Source: Heligmosomoides polygyrus polygyrus (lineage: Eukaryota; Nematoda; Chromadorea; Rhabditida; Heligmosomidae). Taken from it: a DNA stretch of 64,000 bases. Position numbers and translations under genes: made by a program. Positions 13,238-23,600 of this stretch are shown here, piece after piece. The stretch lies in the NCBI GenBank assembly GCA_947396885.1, contig OX377205.1:77286969-77350968 (forward strand), in the 5' to 3' direction. How positions within the stretch are numbered: the first letter of the stretch is position 1; each line of letters begins with the position of its first letter. Under the pieces are notes generated by a model. The model was not told the DNA's origin. It saw only the letters and a list, made by a program, of their open reading frames with translations, and did no database searches.

Positions 13238-14194
13238 ATGGCCCTCCAGGCACTGTTCCACAACCGCCGCCAGGAAGAACTGGGCGACCTCAAGCTTAAC
13301 GACGTCTTTGAGAACCTAAACATAGACGCAGCCGATTTCCAGGAATGGCTTAGAAGGATGGGATTGCTCTCAACGTCTCTGAACCTTAATTGTAACGACT
13401 CCATGCAGTTATACCAACCTGCGGGCATACGGAGATGCTACAAAAGGACGTACCGAGTCGGCCCACGATGGGATACAATCCCTTGTTTATCTGTTAAAAA
13501 GTGTTCATTCTTTGATCGAACCCACCTCTCAGGGGCAGAGGTATTCGCGCTATCGTACTTCTGGATACATCAGCTAGTTCAGTAGCCTGTAAGGAGTACG
13601 AAATTAAAGTCAGCAAGAAAAGCATCCTCCAGTAGGAACAATAGTTCCGCGATGTTTGGCGAGCATTTCCGAAGAAACTCACCGGTTCTTGGAGGATTTG
13701 GCGTCACGGTCGAACTTGTGTGACGAAGAGGAAGTGCAATAGAGGGCGTTGGGTGCGCAGCCATCAGTGGCTGTTCGGAATATACGAACGCGGAAGTGGC
13801 AGATCGTTCCTGAAGTTGGTACGCAGATGGAATGCGAACACGCTCCTCAGAATAATTGTTCCCCATATAAGACCTGGCACAACGATCAGTAGTGGCTGCT
13901 GGCGTGCTTATAGCAGCAAAGCCGCATTGCCCCAAGGATACCAGCACCTGACTGTGAATCATCGGCTAAATTCCTGAGTCTCATTGACAGAAGTCCAAGG
14001 CTTTGGCAAAACGTAAGTACGGCATAAACAACCGCCGCTACCAATACTACTTAAGCGAATTTCTGTGGAGGGAGCAGTTCGGTGGTGGACAACGCGATGC
14101 TTTCTTTCATTTTTGGGACCAAGCGGCGCAAATATACCATACCGATACTGCTTTATTCTATTTTAAGGCATGTTTCAAGTTACTTTGTCGGTAG
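13238..14194 (+). pseudogene. Merlin / IS1595-like DDE transposase remnant
   Basis: The plus strand reads MALQALFHNRRQEELGDLKL at the start, then FQEWLRRMGLL, then GAEVFALSYFWIHQLVQ (to 13585). After frame changes it continues with WLFGIYERGSGRSFLKLVRR, RPGTTISSGCWRAYSSKAAL and GYQHLTVNHRLNS (to about 13977). It ends with LSEFLWREQFGGGQRDAFFH (about 14054-14115). This order is that of the IS1016/IS1595-like (DDE_Tnp_IS1595) transposases carried by Merlin DNA transposons of animals. The zinc-ribbon region near residues 45-70 is eroded and at least two frameshifts are needed. The catalytic Asp expected in TTIxSDxWRAY has become G (SSGCWRAY), so the domain is inactive. Terminal repeats were not found. 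Confidence 0.8.
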
Positions 14195-17062
14195 TCGATA
14201 AACAAACCTAAATGTCCGTTGCTTAGGTATTCCTGAAGACTACACCGAAGCAATAATCTATTATCAACGTTTTCCCTTAGAAGCGGAATAGATGCCGCCA
14301 AAACTGCTTTGCAAAGGTATGATACTTCTTCAGATATTCAGTCCACCTTCAGAAATCCATACTGAAGCGTTCCTTACCGGTTGCTCTCGTAATCCAGCGT
14401 AAAACGAAAAACGGATGTCATATTTCCTATGGAAGCAGCATTGTAGGGAAGCGTAATGATGGCCTAGGTATGACCAGGATTTAGACCGGACCCCTAGGCG
14501 CTTCCTTCTTTTTAGCTGCTCGAAAGTGATCTTATTCATTCGGAAGCCATAGGGCATACTGATTGACTAGCCTGAGACTTGCATTGCTACACATCTATAA
14601 ATCTGTTTGATTTAATCATATTAAATGAAATGGACTTATTATTTTTATTCTCATTGTTTTATAACTACTTATAGTTCAGGCTCGTTGTATTCAGCTTTTT
14701 CGCTTCTTTTTCTAATGGCAGCACATTACCGAAAAATACGAAATTTCAGTGCATAACGATTTTATGCTTTTACTTTGTTGATCAGCGTTATCAACCGTAT
14801 TTGTGCGGATTGCTTTACTTTGAGTTCCTGGATTGTTTGTTTTGTGTTTTACCTTGTTTTTTTATGAGCGCACTCAAGGCGCAGTTATAAATAAATAAAT
14901 AAATATTCGTAATCAGCATCCCAAATAACCCCCCCCCCCCTAGGCAAGTTTGGGCGAAATCGGTGATTATGAGATTGGAAGCCTTAGTCACTTGTACCTA
15001 CCATAACCTACCGTAATCGGCTAAAATTTCGAAAACGAATCTCATATTCGTGATCAGCACCACAAATAACCCCCAAGGCGAAGATTGGACGATTTTTTTT
15101 TCGACCTCTCCTCTCCTCCGTGGAGTTGTGAAAGTACAATAGTGCCACCATTCCTCGAAGTAATTCTGCAGAGAAGGGATGCTGTCGAGATTCTCCCTGA
15201 TTAGGCAGACCCAGTATCACCACAGTTGAATTTCCGTCCCTCAAAACTTGAGCGAATTCTGTTCTCCTCATAAACCAACGAAATAAACTGGTGATCAGAT
15301 AGAAGACACTATTTGAAATCGAACTGAACCTTTCTTAATCCTCTTTAGATACCTTAATAGGCTTATATTCTTGTTACGCATGCACTCACTGCATTCTGTC
15401 ACGTTGCTGTGAGAAGAACAATTTCGTGGACGAATGCGAATCGCGGCGCGCAGTCTTGCGTTGCGGTCTCACTTCACCGCCCGAGTGTTTTTACTGGCTT
15501 GTTTTCCCCAGCTTTTCGATATTGAGGTAGTTTTTGTGGGTGTGGAGTTGTTGCCGTCTGGAAAGGTTTTTGCACTTTCGAATCGTCCACTAGGAGATGG
15601 ACGTCGACGTCTTCCCTGTTGGTAAAGAAGCCGCATTTATTTGTGCTGACGGAGGGCATCCTTTTTGCTCGTTTAAACTTCTTAAGAAAGTATTTGCTGT
15701 GGAGCTTGATGGGTGTCGAAAGGAGAGCTCGTGCACCTCATGAAAAGGGCTTTATTCAAGTCAAGGGTGCCGTAATGTAAGTACTTCTTAGGGAAACAAT
15801 CAAATATTATTCCATCGTTGTCTAGACCAGTGATAATGTATTTTACATAAGGTAACTGTTATAAAGCAAAGCGCTAAAGCATCTGCATGGGAGCTGCTAG
15901 TAAATAAAGAAAGAATATGGAGCATTTTCACGCCAACTGGTCACTGTTCTAGGCGAGTTGGACGCTCTTGAAATCGAACTGAACGTCATCCAAATCTGAA
16001 TGGAGTTCCTTCGCAGTCAGGTTCCTTGGGCAAAAAATCTATTCTTCCGCTTGAAAGCGGCTAAATTCAGTACGGCTTTCTTTCAATTTTTAAAACTCAG
16101 CTGCTTCAATGAGCGAGCAAACTGTCTGAGGTCTTATACAGTCTTCATTTTTCAAGAAAAAAAAAAGCATAAAACCTCTAACATCGTTTAAAGTTCACTC
16201 AGAGTAGAGGAAGGCAGCAGTTTTTGGTGTGTTAAGAGATCGGGCCGTGCTCGTCTAGCTCACTGCAGTTTTCACTTGAGTTAACTCCACTTCAGCTGTT
16301 TTTTTTTCTATCGAGCAAATTGAAATCACAGCAAGGCGGACGGATGCATGGCGCGATAGTTTCTCGTAACAGGATACAAATTGCTGTCCCCAGAATAAGC
16401 TTTGAACCACAAATCTTCTTGAAAAATAGTTTTTTGTATAAAATTTCAAACTTTGCTCACTTATAGTTAGTTACAGATGTAAAAATTTTAAAGAAATTTT
16501 TTCGGGCAAAAAAATTATTTTTTCGATTACTCGAGTGTAATGTGAAAAAGGATTGTTTTAATTTAGAAGATGTTCAGTTCGATTTCAAAAGCGCAGGCTT
16601 GTTTAGAAAAGTGCCCAATTTGGTTTGAAAAGTGTCCAAGCTGAAAATCAGATAGTATCAAAACAAAACAAGTCCTACTTTGGCGAGACTAAATGGGGTT
16701 TTGCTTCACGACTGTTATCAGCATCCTCGAGAGAACTGTGGCTCCTTCGAGATGTGGGTGGCTTGGAACATTAGCTGGTGGAGCGCAGTAGAGTGGATGG
16801 GAAAAGGAAACAATTGTCCGACTTGTGCGTACTCCCCCAAGGCTAGGATTGGTTACAAGTCTGGAAAGGCTGGTCCTCCCACAGTTACAATGCATATGCA
16901 TTCGTGCTTAATGTTTTCAGTTTAGAAGTTTCTGGACAAATCTCCAAAGACGAAGGACATCGTCCTATTTTTAGTTCTAGGGCGTAGATGAGATAGAGCA
17001 TGGCTGAGAGCAGAAAATGGGGCGTCAGTTACATTGGTAAGATCACAAGTACATCTAGCTCC
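14195..17062. other. Gene-free stretch with short dispersed repeats
   Basis: No coding domain recognised. Visible pieces: a C-run at 14928-14940 next to AATAACCCCC, and a second copy of GATCAGCACCACAAATAACC near 15053. Both are related to the arms of the palindrome at 23.3-24.8 kb. The 15-mer GAAATCGAACTGAAC occurs near 15316 and 15970, and inverted near 16568, which may mark ends of a small non-autonomous element. Confidence 0.4.
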
Positions 17063-17325
17063 CCTTTGGGATGCGCCGCGCACTAGGCTTCTACGTGATG
17101 TCGTGGAGGTGATTGAATTCGTATTTGGCCTACGCAATGACTTGCGGTGACCGACCAATGAACGTCAGTGCTTTATCCTTCCCAGAGAAGTCTGGCATAA
17201 TTCACCGACACCGAAGGGGTGGAAGGTTTGATTGGCCTGGACGGGGGAGATCCGAACCAGGAACCTCGTATCGGGTTCACACGGCAACCGGCGCCTCCTC
17301 CGACTGCGCTACACACGCCCACGAG
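17063..17325 (-). repeat. tRNA-derived SINE (family 1), minus copy
   Basis: Head on the minus strand: TAGCGCAGTCGGAGGAGGCG (A-box-like), then GGTTCCTGGTTCGG (B-box-like). The body CCAATCAAACCTTCC and the end motif GGCGCATCCCAAAGGGGAG follow. The same block order occurs at 38065, 39701 and 56188 on the plus strand. Confidence 0.7.
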
Positions 17326-17626
17326 TACGTATAGTACTTCCAGAAATCTGCTCGCCCAGTTTCCACGTCTGTGTGAATCTTGGAATGACGTTCTTTATTA
17401 TCTGTTCGGTTTTACTGAGCAGTCGACTAGCTGCTCTTCTGCTTCGCTGCTCTGTCTCGTCATTTTTTACACCCGATCTTCTTTGCACCTTTGCTTGTAG
17501 CCTATGGTTAGCTCGGAAGCTTAGTGTATTTGACGGTGAAATAGCCTTTCCTTCAATTTCAACCGAAGTGTGTGTATGAATTACTTCAAACTTATGGAGC
17601 GCTTCATACACAGCTGACCGTGGCCA

Positions 17627-17632
17627 TTTCAG
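17627..17632 (+). promoter_or_regulatory. Probable spliced-leader (trans-splice) acceptor of UQCRQ
   Basis: TTTCAG lies 5 nt before the ATG at 17638 with no upstream coding exon in frame. Nematode spliced-leader acceptors typically sit just upstream of the start codon and use this consensus. This also supports 17638 over the in-frame ATG at 17572. Confidence 0.6.
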
Positions 17633-17637
17633 CGGCG

Positions 17638-20600
17638 ATGGTCGGTCGGAAGATCGCCGCTGCGACGGTGCAAAACCGTACGCAGACGCCGTTCTGGCGC
17701 TGGCTGCGAAACAAACTGCTTGCTGTTGACCGGCTACCTGTCACTCCGCCTCCCGGTGTAGCTGGACCTGATGGAAAGGTATGTGTTCAACTCGTTGTCT
17801 CTTTTCAGTTCGCTCTTTCTCGGTAGCCTTCAGCTTATGTCATACTACGTTGCGGGCTCCGTTTTACTGGTGCTTTGACGCCGCCTTTCACTATCTTATA
17901 CTTGATAGGGTGGGCTACAGCTGCCTTCAGATTCTCGTGCAACGTATCATGCTAGCGCTGCTTGGGTTCCTAGGCGACTTCCCAAACTATGTGAAGTTAG
18001 ATCCTATCTTGCGCACGTTATATTTCTCCCCATGAAGAACGTGGTCGTACAGTCGCAGACGGGCCTCGCGCTTTTCAGCTGTCGGCGCGACAAGCGATAC
18101 TCTGCCGAGTAGCCGAATAGCTTTTTTTCGGTACTTCTTCATATGTTTAAGAGCTACTTTAGGGCCTGTTCATAGTGCGCGACGGGAGCAACTGGTTGCT
18201 ACAAAACATGCAAAACGATTAAAACCGTGCGATCGTCTCATAGCCTGTTCGTGGTCGAGCGCTGTCGCTTCCGTCGACTGTTCATAGTTGTCAGCAACAG
18301 ACGAGACTGGCGCTGTGCATAATTTGACACCGCTAGTGGTTGGAAGAGCTCGAAATTTGCACACGTTCTTGCTTGATTCAATTTGCTATCCAGAAAGTAT
18401 CCTTCATCGGCTTTAGATTAACAGGCACATAGTGGTACTGCTCGCCTAAATTGCTTCCTATTGTTCTTTCAGATGGTCATGCTGACAGGAAATTCGCAGT
18501 GCTTACAGGATTACTACGGTTCAAACCATTTCGATCCTCATATACCCTAAACTTTTATACTAACATTGACTATTGACTCCTATTCGTATAATTGAAGCCT
18601 GAATTCTAAATCTGCAGAGGCGTTATGAGACGATAATACCCATTTTTAGGGAGTTACGACATTTGGCAATAATGCGCTAAACGTTTCTGGGATTTCCTAC
18701 CATATGTGGAAGAGCTAATCCGTCTGTCTATCTGTCGAACGGTTCGAATAGTGACCGTACGAAGGTCTCGCTCAGCATTTTTGTTGCGATCAGCCCAGGC
18801 GGGACTCAATCACACACCATCTGCTAACTGGATAGGGTTGCTCTAGACCTTTACATCACCAGCGCCTTTGATCGAAGGGCCTGTCCATTTTTCGCGATGG
18901 GAGCGATTGGACGGCAAGGGAAATCATGCATAGCGATCTTTGCAGGGAAGGGGTGGGGCCGGCCAAAATCTATACTCTAACGTCCTGCTCGATTAGCAAG
19001 TAATGCCGGTTCGAGTCCCGCCTGACGCTGAGTTTGATCGTAAAAAATGTTATGATAGCTTATAACCACAGTAACAGTCACTTGAGGCTTAAAATTCAAC
19101 TGGATCAGCCATTTATTGTTAATCGTTTTTCCTAAAGAGATATCGGTTTAAATCGGAAAACATGTTGGATGATGTGTGCGCTCCACAACATGTAATACCC
19201 CAAATCAAACGGTTTCTATGAATTTTTGGGATCGACCCCAAGCTAACATTCTCATATGCTGACGTACGAAGCCTACTCTGTGCTGTTTAGGTTTAATCCT
19301 TAAAATCGCTTTAAAACGCCTACGCTGCGCTTTCGATCCACTCTTGGCGACCTTCTTCCAAAGATTTTCAATCCGCATTATCTAAGCAGAAGGTGTCTTG
19401 CTGTTCCATTTGAAAAACTTTTCTGACCGAGAGAGTGAACCCTTATTCATCGATTTGAGTGAAATTGGAAGTGATTGTCGAGTTGGCAGCCGCACACCTA
19501 TTAAGCCTCTATATATGTACTTTTTATGGCAGCAAGTATAAAAGAACTCACTTTTTGATGAACACTGGCTGTTGTGTGGTTGGCACCGCCGCAACTACCT
19601 AGGAATAAGTAATGTTGGTCGTTGTAGGAAGCTCTATGATTCAAATCAGTTTCTTTAAGCCTCAAGTGGCTGGTACCGAAGTTGTGAGCTGTTAGAACGA
19701 TGTTTTGTTGCGATCAAAACTTCTAGCGCCAGGCAGGACTCGAATCCGCACCTCCATCTAACCGGGCGGGAATGCTCTACGCCATTACACCACCGGCGCC
19801 GTTTGATTGAAAAAACTGGTTTGAATCGTTTCTATCAAGACCATCAGCTTAACTGGTTCCATGCTGATATCAGCGACCAGCTCATCCCGGATACGGGTGA
19901 GTGCTGATCGGTCCCACGAGGTGTGGATGTTGCGTCCCATCAAACGGGCCGGTGGTGTAATGGCGTAGAGCATTCCCGCCCGCTTAGAGGGAGGTACGCG
20001 TTCGAGTCCCGCCGGGCGCTAGAAGTTTTGATCGCAACAAAACATCGTTATGACAGCTTCATGATTGTTTTCAATCAATTCTCAGTTTAGGCCCGTTACC
20101 ACAATCCGCTGCGCTTTCCGAATACGCAGTCTGCTCGTCCCGGTTCAGCGGAACAACCTAATCTACCGGGCGGAGTCCACCATCGACTCGCCGACAATTA
20201 CTATCTCAGCAGGTACTCCGCACTTCTGTGGCTTCTCTGCCTGTTCGTTGATTATCGTCAATGATGTTACCGCATTCCAGGGACGGACGTCATGAGGTTG
20301 TACCGCCAAAACCACTCTACGTAGCAGATGCTCATCATGCACAGTTTGCCACGTACACGGGAGAAAAGCTAGCGTACGTGGTTTTCCTACTCTGTACTTA
20401 CAATTAGTAGGCTGGTGTTCGCAGCGGCAAGGCATCTTAAAACGGGTAGGTTAGATTAGCCGGACCACTTAATTCCTTCCATTGCCTAGTTATGTATGAT
20501 TGTTCTACGGGCATGTGTCGTCTTAATGGGGGCACCAGTCCGCTATGTTCCTCATTTCTATTTAATTGTTTTCGGTTAGTTGCTAGGAATTTCGTCGTTC

Positions 20601-23600
20601 ACTGCGGAAGATGAGTCGAGATTAAGCGACCAAGGCGCCTTTTATGTACGAAAATATGGCTTGGATGTGCCTCAAGCACATGAAGTTGTATACTTGGTAT
20701 AACTTAAAACACTATTCACCTTTGAATTAGGACGAAAAAAGCGATGTGGAAGATAGGGCCCCTTGTCGCGTACACTCAGGGCTGACCCATGCTTCCTGTC
20801 CTGCCGCCATGGACAACTAAACCGTCCATACCTCCGGGATGACCTTAGTTGCTCCCACACTTGTCGAGGGTGATCGGACGCTAGCTTTTTCATCGGCTGG
20901 CCACCATACTTCGCATAGGTCAAGCATGCAAATTCTCCTTATGTCACGTACTTATCCTTCTCGAATGTAGAGTCTTTTGGTAGCACCTTAAACAAAATCG
21001 CAATAAAACATAGTGGTCAGCATGTTTAATTAATAAGGTAATTTTCAAACAGGGTTCCCCCTTGTTGTACCAGAGATAATAAGCCTGAATAGTAGTGTTT
21101 ATTGTCGTTATTACTAGCGCTCATTAGTTTTCTTCCCGTTGAGCCATTTAATGTCGCTAATTTTAAGTCGCGAGGAAGCGTTTCAAGTGAACAAAAGTCC
21201 AGCGGAGAACTTTGGATTGGAAGCGCCGACGCCTGGTTTTGGATATGAGTGGAGACGTACACGAGCAGAAGAACTCGAGACTCAAAAGGAGGACCCCGAA
21301 CTGTCTCGTCTCGAGCGCTTTGATAGATTTTCAATGAGCAAATAGAAACGCTCAAGTGTAGCGATATGTCGAGGTTGATAGATTTCCGGATAAACGTTTT
21401 TCTTGGTAGCTTGACTTGAGAGATCGGTTCAGTTCGTATCTGATTACCTCGTAGCGTCACAGACTTGCTATACATACTTCATCATGTATTAGTATTTGCT
21501 TCTCGTACAGGTCAGGATGCGTGCCTCCGCCGTAAGCATGAGCAAGCATTTCGGAATGCTTGGCAAGGTATTTCAAAGCCGCTTTTTGTTTTGAGTTAGA
21601 CCACGTATTGAAGTCCAGTGGCTCATATGGTGTGTTGCAGATGTATGGAGAGTATCGGTTCGCTCTGGCACCAAACGAGCAGAAGGCCTTCAAAGGATTC
21701 CTTGATCAAGCCATCGTTAAGGTAATTGAAGGTCGTGTTGGTGTCGGTGTTTTCCCTTTTTGACATTTAGGATTGGGGCCATTCAGTCTTAGTGAACCAG
21801 ATCCCATCCAGCCTAAGTCGCTTGTCGAGTACTCTATGTGAGCACCTTTAGTAATCAGTCAGAACTAGGTAGTGGAAGCTGTACTATGTAATAAACTACA
21901 GTAGTAAAAGCTTCAACAACCCAATTGGATTACAAAAGCAGATGCATGTCAGCTGCCCTTTCCGACGATACTTTTTTCCTTCCAAATCATTTCGAGTGAT
22001 TTTTCTTCAGAAAACCAAATAAAATGAGGCAATTTTTAAATATACTTCAAATTTCTTGGGTCGTTGAGGTTCATGATTAAATCTTAGGTGTCATTATGGT
22101 AGGTCGCGACGGCAGAAAAGAATAACATAGGAAGAATCCGCATCCTCTAAGCAGTCGCAAGCATGCCTTGTTTTTGCTATCTCCTTGGGGAAACAAGTAA
22201 GAAATACTCCAACTTCACTATGGATAACAACAATCGCATCCTCGTGCTCACCATATAGTCACTGTGGACTAGCAGCGCGGCTTGAATGGAGCAGCGGTAT
22301 GGTTGTTGCTTCAAGAATGTGGCGTTGGTAGTTCGGTTCCAGCTCTCTGTGACTATCTTGCATCCTCGCTCTTCCATCGAGCTTTCATAGAGAAATCCCG
22401 TCTGCACTTCCTTTGTAGCTTAATGTATTATGATTTTTTCCTCTGCTTTTCGTGCACTTCGCGATTCGTTTCCAGTGACTCAAGTGTTTGAAACATGACG
22501 ATTTTATTACGAAATATTGACGAAAAGACCTCCAACACCAATGTAACACATGTACAAAGTGCGCAAATCAATACTACCCTTCACAGTGTGGGCTGCTGTG
22601 TGACGACAACATTTACTTTATATATCGATCCTTCGCATGCGTGGAGGCCTTCCGAGAATGCCATTGCCTTTGCGTTTTCGAAGTAATCTTAATAATTCGT
22701 CAGATAGTCTCAGGTTTGTATCCCATAAGCGCAATCAGCTCTACAGGTGGGGATAACATAGGTTGCGGTCATGTTATGATAGCAATGACCTCACCAAGAT
22801 TAACAAGCTGGTCTGAAATACTTGTAAATCGTGGTGTTTTAAATGTTTGGGACACAGGTAGAGAATCACGAAGGGTCGTCAAAGCAGAGATTGGTAAAAA
22901 TGTCATAGCGCGACGTGCAGATAGGATTTCGCCACGAAAACTCAATGCGGTACAAGTGCTAAGAAATGCCAGATGTGCAGGATTCGAACCTCGGTGTTAT
23001 CTTCATGAAACCACACCTCTGCTTCTGCGCCACGCAATCACAATGGTATTGAGCTGCGCCTACATGGTGTGCTGGAGGATGCGGCCATCAATGTGAATCA
23101 TAGGATCATGTGTATGGGAGCAATTGCTTTTATAGGCTACTTCAGGTGATTTCGTTTCAGCATCTAACTTGCCCTCCTTACCTTTGAAACAGGAATCATA
23201 TAGGTTTTCAGCCAACCCAGATAGATGGCTTCTGAAATTCCTGCTTCAATGTTTAACGTTGCCAAGGGCTCACCATTGAATGCCGTCAGCTTCCCATGGA
23301 ACTTCGGATTGAGATCTATATCACGTGAAAGAGCTCGAGACGCTGATCACAGATATGTAGACCAAATTTGCTAAATGGATCTCCTAAGCGAGTTATGGCC
23401 GGTGGAAGCCGCCATGTCTTCCATGTGTTAGGCGCGCTCATTCAGCATTGGGCGCAGTATTGCGCGGAAATCAGCGGTTTGGCTATCAGCGCCGTCAGCA
23501 GCAGCGGCGGCGCGTTTGGTAGAGTGCTCGCTCCAAAGGATTGGGTTCATTGGTTCGGTCGCCGCCGCTGGCGGGCTTTTTGCATTTTGTGATCTATCTT

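Noticed and set aside
15947..16610. Small transposon bounded by inverted GAAATCGAACTGAAC
   Set aside because: The motif also occurs alone near 15316 and the inverted similarity does not extend far enough to define ends.
17572..17637. Upstream in-frame ATG as UQCRQ start
   Set aside because: A TTTCAG acceptor lies between it and the ATG at 17638, and the extra 22 residues do not resemble the family.
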